NCBI RefSeq assembly: GCF_001584145.1
Contig: NZ_CP013232.1
Coordinates: forward strand, 2,480,001-2,544,000
Length of the DNA stretch: 64,000 nt
Direction: 5' to 3'
Source of the DNA: Collimonas fungivorans
GTDB taxonomy: Bacteria; Pseudomonadota; Gammaproteobacteria; Burkholderiales; Burkholderiaceae_D
The position numbers were made by a program, and so were the translations under genes. Positions 43,267 to 53,387 of this stretch are shown in pieces; position 1 is the stretch's first letter; each line of letters starts with the position of its first letter. Under the pieces are notes generated by a model. It had not been told where the DNA came from. It worked only from the letters and a program-made list of their open reading frames with translations, and searched no databases.

Positions 43267-43980
43267 ATGCGGTCCGCGTTCATCCTGCTATACGACGCCA
43301 GTCAGCTGGCGGACGATGACCGCGACCGTTTTCTTGCCTGCCTGGGCGAGTCGGAGTTGCTGCGTTACCGGCGGTTTTTGCGGCCGCTGCGCCAGCGCGA
43401 GTTTTTGCTGGGGCGGATATTGCTGCGCTTCGCGGTTGCGCACCTGGCTGGAGTCGCATTTGATGTTGTGCAGGTCGCCGAGCGTAAAAACCAGGCGCCA
43501 TTAGTCCAGCTGGCTGTCGGCGGCGCTGCGCTTCCTTTTTTCAGTTTGTCGCATAGCCGCGGTTGGGTGGCTTGCGCCGCCAGTGTCGATACCGCACTGG
43601 GTCTCGATGCCGAGACGCTGGATGCCGAGCGCGATGTGGACGCCATTGGCCGCGCCGCTTTTTCAGAGGCAGAGAGCAACTGGTTGTCGAGCCGTCCTGC
43701 CGAGGATAAAGCGGCGGATTTCTATGCCTTGTGGAGCAGCAAAGAGGCGCTGTTTAAATTGATGTCGGTGCAGGGGTACGGCAGTAGTCCAGCGCCGGAA
43801 CACGTGGCCGCAGGCGCACGTTTGCGTTCAGGACAGGATTGGCATGCTCGCACGTGGACGCAGCAGGGCCTGGTCATTACTCTGTGCAGTCGCGAGCGTT
43901 TACAATCGGTAGCGCGGATTTGCCTGCTCGGCGCCGCGCCATCGGCCTGGAGGCTACAGCTGGACAGCCGCCGGCCTTAG
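43267..43980 (+). CDS. 4'-phosphopantetheinyl transferase (Sfp/AcpT type)
   Basis: The protein has 237 residues. LGLDAETLD (Mg2+-binding aspartate) and FYALWSSKEALFKLMSVQGY (the W-x-x-KEA motif) are the two family signatures; FSLSHSRGWVACAAS precedes them. It would turn the two apo-carriers into active forms, making the operon self-sufficient for carrier activation. Last gene of the pigment operon; its stop interlocks tail to tail with the phasin-like gene. Confidence 0.92.
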   Translation: MRSAFILLYDASQLADDDRDRFLACLGESELLRYRRFLRPLRQREFLLGRILLRFAVAHLAGVAFDVVQVAERKNQAPLVQLAVGGAALPFFSLSHSRGWVACAASVDTALGLDAETLDAERDVDAIGRAAFSEAESNWLSSRPAEDKAADFYALWSSKEALFKLMSVQGYGSSPAPEHVAAGARLRSGQDWHARTWTQQGLVITLCSRERLQSVARICLLGAAPSAWRLQLDSRRP

Positions 43981-44483
43981 AGTTTTTTCAGGCGTTTTGC
44001 ATTGGCAGTGGCGCGTGCATGAATCGGCTGCAGGCCGGTCTGCGCAATATGCGCCAGCGAAGTGTTCAATTGCGAAACGACCTCCGCCGAGTTGCGCATG
44101 GTGTCGTGCGCCAGCTTGCTCTGGCGGTGTCCGGACTGGTGCAGGCTGCTGCTGCTGGCCACTGACAGCAGGTTGGCGGTGCCGTCCAGCATGTGCTGGA
44201 TCGCCAGCCTGGCCACTTCCTGATGCAAGCTCATCATGCGGATCGCCATGGCATGCGCCGATTCGGCGGCAACTTCCATTTTTTCCTGGCTCATCAGGTT
44301 GAATTCATTGCGGTCGCTCTGGCTTGGCGCTGGTCCGGCCAGGGCCATGCGGGCGGTGCGATGGCCAATCACTTCTGCCGAGGCGTTCATCATTTCCCCG
44401 GTTTTGAACAGCAGGTCGGTCCAGGCGCTGAAAGGGCTGGCAGGACTGGCGACGGCGGTGTTGCGGACTCGGTACGACTTCAT
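43977..44483 (-). CDS. Phasin-like polyhydroxyalkanoate granule protein
   Basis: This 168-residue helical protein starts at 44483 behind AAGGAG. FSAWTDLLFKTGEMMNASAE, VIGHRTARMALAGPAPSQSD and FNLMSQEKMEVAAESAHAMA resemble phasins of Burkholderiales that coat PHA granules. It contains no membrane helix or signal peptide. No PHA synthase gene is in the window, so the call rests on sequence pattern alone. Convergent with the phosphopantetheinyl transferase; the stops overlap by four bases. Confidence 0.65.
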   Translation of the reverse strand: MKSYRVRNTAVASPASPFSAWTDLLFKTGEMMNASAEVIGHRTARMALAGPAPSQSDRNEFNLMSQEKMEVAAESAHAMAIRMMSLHQEVARLAIQHMLDGTANLLSVASSSSLHQSGHRQSKLAHDTMRNSAEVVSQLNTSLAHIAQTGLQPIHARATANAKRLKKL

Positions 44484-44643
44484 GGTGACTCCTTGGGACC
44501 AAATGGCCTTGATAGCGCTAACAATACCCCTTTTTAGGCATTCGCTGTGGCTTTTATGTGGCGCTGCAACATAATTTTGCAATTGCCCTGTTTACATAGA
44601 GAAAAGGCAACTAAAACACCGTGCAAAGTGTGTTTCCGCGGTA

Positions 44644-44700
44644 CTTCGGTAAAATTCCAAAATCTTCATAAATGAGTAACATTGCTTCGGGTAAAATCCA
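44644..44700. repeat. Direct repeat upstream of surE
   Basis: CTTCGGTAAAATTCCA (44644-44659) and CTTCGGGTAAAATCCA (44685-44700) are near-identical, 41 bp apart (about four helical turns). The second copy ends three bases before the surE ATG. They could bind a regulator or be a duplicated promoter element. Confidence 0.5.
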
Positions 44701-44703
44701 GAT

Positions 44704-45441
44704 ATGAAAATTTTGATCAGCAACGATGATGGCTACCTGGCGCCGGGCATCATCGCCTTGGCGGATGCACTGGCGCCGATAGCCGAAATCGTGGTGGTAG
44801 CCCCCGACAGCAATCGCTCCGGCTCATCCAATTCGCTGACCCTGGATCGCCCTTTATCCGTGCAACGTGCCGAAAACGGTTTCTATTTTGTCAATGGAAC
44901 GCCATCTGACTGCGTACACATTGCCTTGACCGGCTTGCTGAATTTTCGACCGGATCTGATCGTCTCCGGCATTAACCAAGGCCAGAACATGGGCGACGAC
45001 ACGCTGTATTCCGGCACCGTTGCGGCGGCCACCGAAGGTTTCCTGTTCGGCATTCCGGCCATCGCTTTTTCGCAGTTGCACAAAGGCTGGGACGAGCTGG
45101 AAACGGCGGCCATGGTGGCGCGGGAAATCGTCGAACGCCGCTTCGGCAACCTGCCGCAGCCCTACCTGCTGAACGTGAATATTCCCAACCTGCCTTACGA
45201 CCAGCTGAAACCGGTATTGGCGACCCGCCTGGGAAAGCGGCACGAATCGGAAGCTGTCATCAAGGACAAGGATCCGCACGGCCGCGACATATACTGGATC
45301 GGTCCGCCGGGCGCGGCGCGCGATGCCGGCGAGGGCACCGATTTCCATGCGACCGCCAACGGCCATGTTTCGATTACTCCCTTGCAGATAGATCTGACCC
45401 ATGCGGCGCAGCTGGCCGCGCTGAGGAAAGATTTGTCATGA
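44704..45441 (+). CDS. surE: 5'/3'-nucleotidase SurE
   Basis: SurE is a survival nucleotidase that dephosphorylates nucleoside monophosphates and short polyphosphate. The 245-residue protein opens [20 protein letters not shown] with the metal-binding Asp pair and has the Ser/Asn site in [13 protein letters not shown], with [20 protein letters not shown] further on. It leads the conserved surE-pcm-nlpD-rpoS run; its stop overlaps the pcm start. Confidence 0.97.
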   Translation: MKILISNDDGYLAPGIIALADALAPIAEIVVVAPDSNRSGSSNSLTLDRPLSVQRAENGFYFVNGTPSDCVHIALTGLLNFRPDLIVSGINQGQNMGDDTLYSGTVAAATEGFLFGIPAIAFSQLHKGWDELETAAMVAREIVERRFGNLPQPYLLNVNIPNLPYDQLKPVLATRLGKRHESEAVIKDKDPHGRDIYWIGPPGAARDAGEGTDFHATANGHVSITPLQIDLTHAAQLAALRKDLS

Positions 45442-46316
45442 CCGACAAGGCCAAGCGTTTTCCGCTGACGCTGTCGTCGGTCGTCGACAAGAAGCCAGGC
45501 GCCGACCAGAACAAGCGCAGCGTAGCCACGCCGCAGACGGCAACAAAAAATGCCGCCTGGGAGAACTCTCGGCCGGCGCCGCGGACTGCCGCCGGCACGC
45601 CGCCGCTGGCGCCGGCAGGCAAGGCGATGGCGCGGCCGGCACAGAGTGCGAGCCATGTCGACCGCTCAGGCTCGATGGTATCCGACGGCGTGCGCAAAGC
45701 CATGGTGGACCGGGTCGCCAGGCAGGGCGTTAGCGACGCCAAGGTGCTGGCGGCGATGGAAGCCGTGCCGCGCCACATGTTCATGGAACCGGGCATGTCG
45801 AGCCAGGCATACATCGATGCTTCGCTGCCGATCGGCCACCACCAGACCATTTCGCAGCCGTATATCGTGGCGCGCATGATAGAGATCATGCGCGACAACC
45901 AGCAAGGCGGGGTCTTGAACCGGGTGCTGGAAATCGGCACCGGCTGCGGTTACCAGGCGGCGGTGCTGTCCCAGGTTGCGAAGGAAGTCTATTCGATAGA
46001 GCGGATCAAGCCCTTGCACGAACTGGCAAGAAGCAACTTGCGTCCGCTGCGGATCGGCAACATCCGTTTGCATTACGGAGATGGTATGCTTGGGCTGCCG
46101 CAGGTGGCGCCTTTCGACGGTATCATCCTGGCTGCAGCCGGCCTTGAAGTGCCGCAGGCATTGCTGGACCAGATGACGATCGGCGGCCGCCTGGTGGCTC
46201 CGGTCGGCGCCCGTCACCAGGTACTGCAGCTGATCCAGCGAACCGGTAAATTTGATTGGACCAGCACCACACTGGAAGACTGCCATTTTGTGCCTTTGCG
46301 TGCTGGAACGGTTTGA
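45438..46316 (+). CDS. pcm: Protein-L-isoaspartate O-methyltransferase
   Basis: Pcm repairs isoaspartyl damage in proteins with SAM. The C-terminal about 210 residues are the enzyme: [20 protein letters not shown], the SAM loop [20 protein letters not shown] and [20 protein letters not shown]. An unusual N-terminal extension of about 80 Ala/Pro/Lys-rich residues ([20 protein letters not shown]) precedes it and may be a flexible tail or a mis-set start. A later ATG at about 45675 ([10 protein letters not shown]) would give a typical-length enzyme. Confidence 0.94.
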   Translation: MTDKAKRFPLTLSSVVDKKPGADQNKRSVATPQTATKNAAWENSRPAPRTAAGTPPLAPAGKAMARPAQSASHVDRSGSMVSDGVRKAMVDRVARQGVSDAKVLAAMEAVPRHMFMEPGMSSQAYIDASLPIGHHQTISQPYIVARMIEIMRDNQQGGVLNRVLEIGTGCGYQAAVLSQVAKEVYSIERIKPLHELARSNLRPLRIGNIRLHYGDGMLGLPQVAPFDGIILAAAGLEVPQALLDQMTIGGRLVAPVGARHQVLQLIQRTGKFDWTSTTLEDCHFVPLRAGTV

Positions 46317-46420
46317 ACAGCGCGGTTTGAGCAGCGCCGGATCGCTTGTTGTGTCCGGCACGAATTGACGAATCAATTGACGAATAATCAGCGACCACGT
46401 CGCACATACTAATTAACGTA

Positions 46421-47395
46421 ATGAGAATGAAGAAAACTCGCTTTATAGCTTTGGGATTAATGGTAGGCACGCTTGCCGCATGTACCACTCCGCGCACTCC
46501 GGCGCCGGTAGTCGAACGGCGGCCAGGCGGCAGCGGCGCGGTAGCTACCGGGACTGCGCCCGAAACGCCGCGGGCCGCTGAAGGACGCGGCTCTTATACC
46601 GTGAAGCAGGGCGACACCCTGTACCGGATCGCGCTTGAATTCGGCCAGAGCTATCGCGATATCGTGGCCTGGAACAAGCTGGACAACGCCAACGACATCA
46701 AGGTCGGCCAGGTGCTGCGGGTGCAGCCTCCTGACAGCAGTTCAGGACCGGCCGGCGGCGCCCAGATCGGCAGCGTAGCTTCCGGCTCGGGAGTCGAGGT
46801 GCGTTCTTTGGGATCCGCACCATCAGCAGCGGCTGTCGCCAGCGGCGGCAACAAGAGCGGACCGCGCGGCGACAAGCGCCCGTATTCCGACAGCGCCCTG
46901 GCTGAGTTGCAAAAGCCCGATGTTGCGTCCAGCGAAACGCCTAAAGCGGCTGCAACGCCGGCCGTGGCGGCGCCTGCCGCAGCTGCCGGCAGCACCGCCG
47001 CGACAGCTGCGCCGGCAAGCGGCGATGAAGACAAGGTCGACTGGATGTGGCCGGCCGAAGGCAAGCAGGTCGGCGCTTTCGACCAGGGCAAGAAAGGCAT
47101 CGATATTGCCGGCAAGGCCGGGCAGAATGTGGTCGCCGCGGCCGGCGGCAAGGTAATGTATGCCGGCAGCGGCATTCGCGGCTACGGTAATCTGGTTATC
47201 ATCAAACATACCAGCAACTTGTTGTCCGCTTACGCGCATAATAAGAGCATCCTGGTGAAAGAGGGGCAGACGGTGAGCAAGGGCCAGAAAATTGCCGAGA
47301 TGGGTAATTCGGACAGCGATGCGGTCAAGCTGCATTTCGAAATCCGCCAGCAAGGCAAACCTGTGGATCCATCGAAATTCTTACCTAGTCGATAA
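46421..47395 (+). CDS. nlpD: NlpD-type LysM/LytM lipoprotein
   Basis: The protein has 324 residues. The lipoprotein signal ends at TLAAC; LysM (SYTVKQGDTLYRIALEFGQS) is at about residues 64-107, then a low-complexity linker and a M23/LytM domain (VDWMWPAEGKQVGAFDQGKK, LHFEIRQQGKPVDPSKF). The first zinc histidine of active M23 enzymes is replaced (GKKGIDI), so it is probably an activator of the amidase AmiC, as NlpD is in E. coli. The rpoS gene starts directly after its stop. ATG 46421 or 46427 are both possible. Confidence 0.94.
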   Translation: MRMKKTRFIALGLMVGTLAACTTPRTPAPVVERRPGGSGAVATGTAPETPRAAEGRGSYTVKQGDTLYRIALEFGQSYRDIVAWNKLDNANDIKVGQVLRVQPPDSSSGPAGGAQIGSVASGSGVEVRSLGSAPSAAAVASGGNKSGPRGDKRPYSDSALAELQKPDVASSETPKAAATPAVAAPAAAAGSTAATAAPASGDEDKVDWMWPAEGKQVGAFDQGKKGIDIAGKAGQNVVAAAGGKVMYAGSGIRGYGNLVIIKHTSNLLSAYAHNKSILVKEGQTVSKGQKIAEMGNSDSDAVKLHFEIRQQGKPVDPSKFLPSR

Positions 47396-48421
47396 ATGAG
47401 CAAACGGCCGACAGATCATCAGGATGACGAGCTTGACGATGCATCGGAGCGGATTGCCGATGACGGGCAAGAGGATGTTGATGCTGTCGCCGCCGAGCAG
47501 GACGTCGACGACGAGGTCGTGGTCGATGGCGTGGTGGTGGTGGTCGACGGCGTCGAGGAGCTGAAGAAAGTCCTGGCCGCCGAGCTGTCGACCGACACCA
47601 CGCAGCACTACCTGAACCAGATCGGCACCCGGCCGCTGCTGTCTGTGACCGAAGAAGTGCATTTCGCCACCCTGGCGAAACAAGGCAATTTCGAAGCCCG
47701 GCAGAAAATGATCGAGCACAACCTGCGGCTGGTGGTTTCGATCGCCAAGCACTACATCAACCGCGGCGTCGCCTTGCTTGACCTGATCGAGGAAGGCAAT
47801 CTCGGCCTGATGCGGGCGATCGACAAATTCGAGCCTGAGCGCGGTTTCCGTTTCTCTACTTACGCCACCTGGTGGATACGCCAGAGCATCGAGCGCGCCA
47901 TCATGAACCAGGCGCGCACCGTGCGCTTGCCGGTGCACATGGTGCGTGAACTGAACCAGATCCTGCGCGCCAAATACCACCTGGAAGCGCAGCATCACGA
48001 TGGCAAGGACGCCAGCGCCGAAGATATCGCCCACCTGGTCGACCGGCCGGTGGAAGATGTGCAGGATGTGCTGGCCTTGTCCGAGCACGCGGCGTCGCTG
48101 GATGCGCCGCTGGACCAGGATCCGCTGGCCAGCTTGATGGACCTGCTGCCGAGCGCCACCGAGGAAAATCCCGATTCGCGCGCCGAACAGCAGGAAATGT
48201 CGATCCTGGTGCGGGTCTGGCTGGAAAAGCTGACCGACAAGCAGCGTAACGTCATCATGCGCCGTTTCGGCCTGGACAACGACGACCCTTCGACGCTGGA
48301 AGAACTGGCGGCCGAAATCGGCGTCACCCGCGAGCGGGTGCGGCAGATTCAGCAGGAGGCGCTGCTCAAGCTGAAACGCTTGCTGGGCGCCAAAGGCGTC
48401 GGCAAAGACTCCTTTCTTTAA
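47396..48421 (+). CDS. rpoS: RNA polymerase sigma factor RpoS
   Basis: RpoS is the stationary-phase/general stress sigma factor. The 341-residue protein has an acidic N-terminus, then sigma region 1.2, region 2 ([40 protein letters not shown]), region 3 and region 4 ([40 protein letters not shown]). The order nlpD-rpoS is the standard one; here the ATG follows the nlpD TAA with no gap. In E. coli the main rpoS promoter lies inside nlpD, which is plausible here too. Confidence 0.97.
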   Translation: MSKRPTDHQDDELDDASERIADDGQEDVDAVAAEQDVDDEVVVDGVVVVVDGVEELKKVLAAELSTDTTQHYLNQIGTRPLLSVTEEVHFATLAKQGNFEARQKMIEHNLRLVVSIAKHYINRGVALLDLIEEGNLGLMRAIDKFEPERGFRFSTYATWWIRQSIERAIMNQARTVRLPVHMVRELNQILRAKYHLEAQHHDGKDASAEDIAHLVDRPVEDVQDVLALSEHAASLDAPLDQDPLASLMDLLPSATEENPDSRAEQQEMSILVRVWLEKLTDKQRNVIMRRFGLDNDDPSTLEELAAEIGVTRERVRQIQQEALLKLKRLLGAKGVGKDSFL

Positions 48422-48445
48422 ACCTGCGCCGGCTGGCGCTATAAT
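48417..48445 (+). promoter_or_regulatory. Sigma-70-type promoter candidate for rlmD
   Basis: TTTAAA (48417-48422) and a perfect TATAAT (48440-48445) are spaced by 17 bp. The -35 overlaps the rpoS stop codon and the -10 lies about 50 bp before rlmD. Confidence 0.5.
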
Positions 48446-48497
48446 CTCGCACCATTTTCTTTCTGCTATCGCCTCCGGCGATGAATAACTGTTTCCT

Positions 48498-49847
48498 ATG
48501 CAACAAGACACTATCGATATCAAATCCCTAGACATGGATGCGCGCGGCATCGGCCATCTGCAAAATGAAGACGGCAGCCAGGGCAAGGTCATTTTTGTCG
48601 AAGGCGCCTTGCCGGGCGAGCGGGTGAGTTTCCTGTCGTATCGCAAGAAGCCGAAATGGGAGGCGGCCACCATGACTGCCTTGCACAAGGAATCGGTGTT
48701 GCGGGTGAGGCCGCAGTGTCCGGTATTCGGCATGTGCGGCGGCTGCGCCATGCAGCACCTGGAGCCGACGGCGCAGGTGGCGATCAAGCAGCGCGTGCTG
48801 GAAGACAACCTGTGGCATATCGGCAAGGTCAAGGCGGAATCGATGCTGCGGCCGATTTACGGCCCGACCTGGGGTTATCGTTACCGCGCCCGCATTTCAG
48901 TGCGCAACGTGCCGAAAAAGGGCGGTGTGCTGGTCGGTTTCCATGAAAGGAAATCCTCTTTCATCACCGACATGAAGACCTGCGAAATATTGCCGGCGAA
49001 TGTGTCGGCGATGCTGGTGCCGCTGCGCCACCTGATCGGTTCGCTGAGCCTGATCGACCAGATTCCGCAGATCGAACTGGCGGTGGGCGAGGGGCCGCAA
49101 GGCAAGGTTACCGCGCTGGTGCTGCGCATCATGGCGGCGCCGACGGCCGACGATGAGGTCAAGCTGAAGGCGTTTGCCGACCAATACCAGGTGAACTGGT
49201 GGCTGCAAACCGCCGGCCCCGACAGCGCCTATCCGTTTTATCCGGCACAGGGCGAGCTGTATTACACCTTGCCGGAATTCGGCGTGCGGATGCCTTTCAA
49301 GCCCACCGATTTCACCCAGGTGAACCATCAGATCAACCGGGTGCTGGTGGCGCGCGCCTTGCGCCTGCTGGACGTGCAGCCGCACGAGCGGGTGGCTGAC
49401 CTGTTTTGCGGCCTGGGGAATTTCACCTTGCCGCTGGCTACCCAGGCGCAGCAGGTGGTCGGCATCGAAGGCAGCCAGGCCCTGATCAACCGTGCCGGCG
49501 AAAATGCCGCGGTCAACCAGTTATCGGATAAAACCACTTTTCATTGCCGCAACCTGTTTGAGGCGAGCGCCGAGGATTTTGTCGCGCTGGGCAAATTCGA
49601 CCGGATGCTGATCGACCCGCCGCGCGACGGTGCGGCGGCAGTGTGTGAAGCTCTGGTCGGCCTGGCGGCAATCGACCCGGCATTGATGCCGAAGCGGATT
49701 GTGTACGTTTCCTGCAACCCGTCGACCCTGGCGCGCGACGCCGGTTTGCTGATCGCCGGCGGTTATCGCCTGAGCCAGGCCGGGGTGGTGAACATGTTTC
49801 CGCATACGGCGCATGTGGAATCGATTGCGGTGTTCGACATGCCTTGA
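48498..49847 (+). CDS. rlmD: 23S rRNA (uracil-1939-C5)-methyltransferase
   Basis: This 449-residue TrmA-family methyltransferase begins with a TRAM domain ([20 protein letters not shown]). The [4Fe-4S] cysteines are in [16 protein letters not shown]. Motifs [20 protein letters not shown] (SAM), DPPRDGAAA and [13 protein letters not shown] (catalytic Cys) follow. It methylates U1939 of 23S rRNA in E. coli. A bidirectional terminator lies just after it. Confidence 0.95.
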   Translation: MQQDTIDIKSLDMDARGIGHLQNEDGSQGKVIFVEGALPGERVSFLSYRKKPKWEAATMTALHKESVLRVRPQCPVFGMCGGCAMQHLEPTAQVAIKQRVLEDNLWHIGKVKAESMLRPIYGPTWGYRYRARISVRNVPKKGGVLVGFHERKSSFITDMKTCEILPANVSAMLVPLRHLIGSLSLIDQIPQIELAVGEGPQGKVTALVLRIMAAPTADDEVKLKAFADQYQVNWWLQTAGPDSAYPFYPAQGELYYTLPEFGVRMPFKPTDFTQVNHQINRVLVARALRLLDVQPHERVADLFCGLGNFTLPLATQAQQVVGIEGSQALINRAGENAAVNQLSDKTTFHCRNLFEASAEDFVALGKFDRMLIDPPRDGAAAVCEALVGLAAIDPALMPKRIVYVSCNPSTLARDAGLLIAGGYRLSQAGVVNMFPHTAHVESIAVFDMP

Positions 49848-49865
49848 TGCGTTTCGCCTGACAAT

Positions 49866-49895
49866 AAAAAAACCGGCCAGAGGGCCGGTTTTTTT
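49866..49895. terminator. Bidirectional rho-independent terminator rlmD / yccA
   Basis: AAAAAAACCGGCC (49866-49878), loop AGAG, GGCCGGTTTTTTT (49883-49895): a perfect hairpin with A- and T-runs on either side, serving both the plus-strand rlmD and the minus-strand Bax-inhibitor gene. Confidence 0.92.
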
Positions 49896-49909
49896 ATACC
49901 TGGTGCTGC

Positions 49910-50605
49910 TTAGTTCCGGTTGCCGCCGAAAATCCCCAGCAGCGACAGCAGGTTGACAAAGATGTTGTAGACATCCAGGTACAGGCTTAGCGTCGCCGAG
50001 ATGTAATTGGTCTCGCCGCCGTTGATGATGCGCTGCACGTCATACAGGATGTAGGCCGAGAAAATCGCAATGGCGATCACCGATACCGCCAGGTAAAGCG
50101 CCGGTATCTGCAGGAAAACATTGGCCAGCGATGCCAGCAGCAGCACCACGACGCCGGCGAACAGCCATTTCCCCATGTTCGAGAAATCGCGCTTGCTGAC
50201 CGTGGCGATGCTTGCCATGACTACAAACACGCTGGCGGTGCCGCCGAAAGCCATCATGATCAGCGAGGCGCCGTTGGAGAAGCCGACCAGCGTATGGCCG
50301 ATCAGGCGCGACAGCATCAGGCCCATGAAGAAGGTGAAACCGAGCAGAAGCAATACGCCCCAGCCGGTGTTCTTGGTCTTTTCAATTGCATAAAAGAAAC
50401 CAAACGCCACGGCCATGAAAGCCATGAAGCCGATCAGCGGACTGTTTCTGAAGAAACTGAAGTCCATCTGTACACCCAGCCACGCGCCCGCAATCGTCGG
50501 CAACATGGACAGGGCCAGCAGCCAGTACGTGTTGCGCAGTACGCGGTGCTGTGCGCTCAGCGCGGTGCTGCCGGGCGAGTAGGTCGGTTGCAGGTTCGGG
50601 TTCAT
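49910..50605 (-). CDS. Bax inhibitor-1/YccA-family membrane protein
   Basis: This 231-residue, seven-helix protein starts at ATG 50605 with AGGGACTC-type upstream bases; the start MNPNLQPTYSPGSTALSAQH fits the family. GFMAFMAVAFGFFYAIEKTK, MMAFGGTASVFVVMASIATV and ILYDVQRIINGGETNYISAT are the UPF0005 signature. YccA of E. coli is a substrate and modulator of the FtsH protease, and the FtsH modulators HflK/HflC lie 12 kb on. Roles in stress tolerance are reported for the family. Confidence 0.92.
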   Translation of the reverse strand: MNPNLQPTYSPGSTALSAQHRVLRNTYWLLALSMLPTIAGAWLGVQMDFSFFRNSPLIGFMAFMAVAFGFFYAIEKTKNTGWGVLLLLGFTFFMGLMLSRLIGHTLVGFSNGASLIMMAFGGTASVFVVMASIATVSKRDFSNMGKWLFAGVVVLLLASLANVFLQIPALYLAVSVIAIAIFSAYILYDVQRIINGGETNYISATLSLYLDVYNIFVNLLSLLGIFGGNRN

Positions 50606-50865
50606 CAGGGACTCCTTTGGAAATTGCAAAAATACTAAATTGTTGCGATCATAGCATCTAACTTCAACATCATTACATGAGACAACAACGCCGCAAAGTG
50701 GTTCTCGGGCGTATTTTACGACTTTTCTATGGCATGCAGCTTGCGTTTTGGCTGGTTTTGACGATTCTACATGGGTGATTCGTGTTAAAATCAAAGGTTG
50801 ATTGAACTATTAACCAGTCATTTAAATAAGCAGCTTAACCCTTTCATTTTATTGGAGTTTTTCAG

Positions 50866-51273
50866 ATGGCAATTGAACGCACCCTGTCGATTATCAAACC
50901 GGACGCAGTGGCAAAGAACGTAATCGGTCAAATTTACACCCGTTTTGAAAACGCTGGCCTGAAAATCGTTGCTGCCCGCATGACGCACCTGTCGCGCGCA
51001 GAAGCTGAAGGTTTCTACGCGGTTCACAGCGCACGTCCTTTCTTCAAGGATCTGGTCGATTTCATGATCTCCGGCCCAGTGATGATCCAAGCGCTGGAAG
51101 GCGAAAACGCAGTACTGAAGCACCGCGACCTGATGGGCGCAACCGATCCTAAGAAGGCAGAAAAAGGCACTATCCGTGCTGACTTCGCTGACTCGATCGA
51201 CGCTAACGCAGTGCACGGTTCGGACGCAGTGGAAGCGGCGAAAGTCGAAATCGCCTATTTCTTCCCGGCGTAA
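50866..51273 (+). CDS. ndk: Nucleoside diphosphate kinase
   Basis: Ndk makes NTPs from NDPs. The 135-residue protein starts [20 protein letters not shown] and has the phosphohistidine in [40 protein letters not shown] is typical. It ends YFFPA, several residues short of the E. coli protein (143), with no sign of a frameshift after it. A TTGGAG site precedes the ATG. Confidence 0.97.
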   Translation: MAIERTLSIIKPDAVAKNVIGQIYTRFENAGLKIVAARMTHLSRAEAEGFYAVHSARPFFKDLVDFMISGPVMIQALEGENAVLKHRDLMGATDPKKAEKGTIRADFADSIDANAVHGSDAVEAAKVEIAYFFPA

Positions 51274-51372
51274 TTTGTTTTAAATGTTTTGCATAGTTGG
51301 GGGCAGGGAAAAACGCTCATTGTTGTAAAGTGCGGCGACCCTGTCCTGCAATTATCTTGAATTGGAAATGCC

Positions 51373-52548
51373 ATGACTGCTCTCACCAACCTGCTGGATC
51401 TGGATCCCGCACAACTGACCGCCTATTGCGGCGAGTTGGGTGAGAAGCCGTTTCGTGCAAAACAACTGCTGCGCTGGATTCATCAATTCGGCGCACACGA
51501 TTTCGATGCAATGACCGATTTGGCCAAGTCATTGCGTGACAAGCTGGCGACCCGGGCCATGATCGCCGCTCCCGCAGTGATCAGCGATCACACCTCGACC
51601 GACGGCACCCGCAAGTGGCTGCTCGATGTCGGCCAGGGCAATGCGGTGGAGACGGTGTTCATCCCCGAAGAGAACCGCGGCACCCTGTGCATTTCGACCC
51701 AGGCCGGCTGCGCGGTGAATTGCCGCTTCTGTTCCACCGGCAAGCAAGGTTTCAGCCGTAACCTGACAGTCGGTGAAATCATCGGCCAGCTGTGGATGGC
51801 CGAGTTTGAACTGCGTAAATCGAAGGGCATCGAGCCCGGCCATAAAGGCGAGCGCCAGATCACCAACGTCGTGATGATGGGCATGGGCGAACCCTTGCTG
51901 AACTACGAACCGACTGTGACCGCGCTCAAGCTGATGCTGGACGATAACGCCTATGGCCTGTCGCGCCGCCGCGTGACCTTGTCCACCAGCGGAGTGGTGC
52001 CGATGATCGACAAGCTGTCGCAGGATTGCGCGGTGGCGATGGCGGTATCGCTGCACGCCTCCAACGATACCTTGCGCGACGGCCTGGTGCCGCTCAACAA
52101 GAAATACCCGCTGCGCGACCTGATGGCTGCCTGCAAGCGCTACCTGGAGTTTGCGCCGCGCGATTTCATCACCTTTGAATATTGCATGCTGGACGGCGTC
52201 AACGATACCGACGCCCACGCCCGCGAGCTGATCGCCCTGGTGCAGGGCCACGCAGGCGGGCCGGCCGTGCCTTGCAAATTCAACCTGATCCCGTTCAATC
52301 CTTTCCCTGAATCGGGATTGAAGCGCTCCAACAATCCGCGCATCAAGGCCTTCGCCCAGATCCTGATGGACGCCGGCATCGTCACCACCGTGCGCAAGAC
52401 GCGCGGCGACGATATCGACGCCGCCTGCGGCCAGCTCGCCGGCGAAGTGCAGGACCGGACGCGGGTGCAGGAACGCATGCAGAAAATGACCGAATATCAG
52501 CAGAAATTCGGAAAGAACTTTGGCCGTATCATCGAGGTGTCTCAGTGA
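51373..52548 (+). CDS. rlmN: Dual-specificity 23S rRNA/tRNA adenine-C2 methyltransferase
   Basis: RlmN methylates A2503 of 23S rRNA and A37 of tRNAs using radical SAM chemistry. The 391-residue protein has [20 protein letters not shown], with the CxxxCxxC cluster motif, [20 protein letters not shown], and the C-terminal cysteine in [13 protein letters not shown]. The stop overlaps the pilW start (GTGA). Confidence 0.97.
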   Translation: MTALTNLLDLDPAQLTAYCGELGEKPFRAKQLLRWIHQFGAHDFDAMTDLAKSLRDKLATRAMIAAPAVISDHTSTDGTRKWLLDVGQGNAVETVFIPEENRGTLCISTQAGCAVNCRFCSTGKQGFSRNLTVGEIIGQLWMAEFELRKSKGIEPGHKGERQITNVVMMGMGEPLLNYEPTVTALKLMLDDNAYGLSRRRVTLSTSGVVPMIDKLSQDCAVAMAVSLHASNDTLRDGLVPLNKKYPLRDLMAACKRYLEFAPRDFITFEYCMLDGVNDTDAHARELIALVQGHAGGPAVPCKFNLIPFNPFPESGLKRSNNPRIKAFAQILMDAGIVTTVRKTRGDDIDAACGQLAGEVQDRTRVQERMQKMTEYQQKFGKNFGRIIEVSQ

Positions 52549-53387
52549 TAGAAAAAGCAAGTAGCAAGCTCGGGAGCTGGCAAGGCCGGCTGGTGTTCGC
52601 CGCGGCCGCGTTGTCGTTATTGGCCGGCTTGAGTGCTTGCACCAGCCCGCCGCTCAGCAGTGACAGCGAGGGTGGTTCGCGCCGCGAACTGGCTACCAGT
52701 TCGGACCAGACTGAAGCTCAGCGCCGCGCCGGCATTCGCTTGCAGCTGGCGGTCGGTTATTACGAGCAGCACCAGCTGGAAGTTGCGCTGGACGAGATCA
52801 AGCAGGCCCTGGCGGCAGATCCTGAACTGGCCGACGCGTATAGCGTGCGCGGGCTGATCTACATGGGCATGTCTGAAAACCGCCTGGCCGACGACAATTT
52901 CCAGCGCGCCTTGCGGCTGTCACCGAACAATCCGGATTATGCCAACAACTATGGCTGGTTCCTGTGCCAGAACGGCCGCGCCAAGGAATCGATAGTGCAT
53001 TTCGAGACGGCGCTGAAAAGCCGCAATTACCAGTCGCCGGCAAAAGCGCTGACCAACGCCGGTGTCTGCAGCCTCAAATTCAACGATACCGTGGCGGCGC
53101 AGCGTTACCTGTCGCAGGCGTTCCAGTTCGACGCCAGCAATCCTCTGACCAACGCCAAGCTGGCGCAGCTGGCGTATGACCGCAACGATTATGAAAAGGC
53201 CCGGTTTTATATCGGCCTCGTATTAAAAACCGATGTGCAGAATGCGGAAGCATTGTGGACAGCTATCAAAGTGGAGCGAAAGTTGGGTGACACAGCTGCA
53301 GAGGCAAGTTTGGTGACGCAATTGCGCCGTCGTTTTGGCGGCTCCCCGGAATTCGCAGCTTATCAGCGCGGGGCGTTTAATGAGTGA
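52545..53387 (+). CDS. pilW: PilW/PilF type IV pilus biogenesis lipoprotein
   Basis: This 280-residue lipoprotein (lipobox LAGLSAC near residue 29) has TPR repeats: [60 protein letters not shown]. PilF/PilW helps the PilQ secretin assemble in the outer membrane. Start is GTG 52545, overlapping rlmN. This rlmN-pilW-rodZ-ispG-hisS order is widely conserved. FimV earlier in the window is another pilus-associated protein. Confidence 0.92.
   Translation: MIEKASSKLGSWQGRLVFAAAALSLLAGLSACTSPPLSSDSEGGSRRELATSSDQTEAQRRAGIRLQLAVGYYEQHQLEVALDEIKQALAADPELADAYSVRGLIYMGMSENRLADDNFQRALRLSPNNPDYANNYGWFLCQNGRAKESIVHFETALKSRNYQSPAKALTNAGVCSLKFNDTVAAQRYLSQAFQFDASNPLTNAKLAQLAYDRNDYEKARFYIGLVLKTDVQNAEALWTAIKVERKLGDTAAEASLVTQLRRRFGGSPEFAAYQRGAFNE

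Noticed and set aside
50758..50791. TTGACG ... TAAAAT promoter before ndk
   Set aside because: Spacing is 22 bp, too long for a sigma-70 promoter.
50866..51273. Frameshift at the short ndk C-terminus
   Set aside because: No downstream frame encodes the missing residues, so the short end appears natural.
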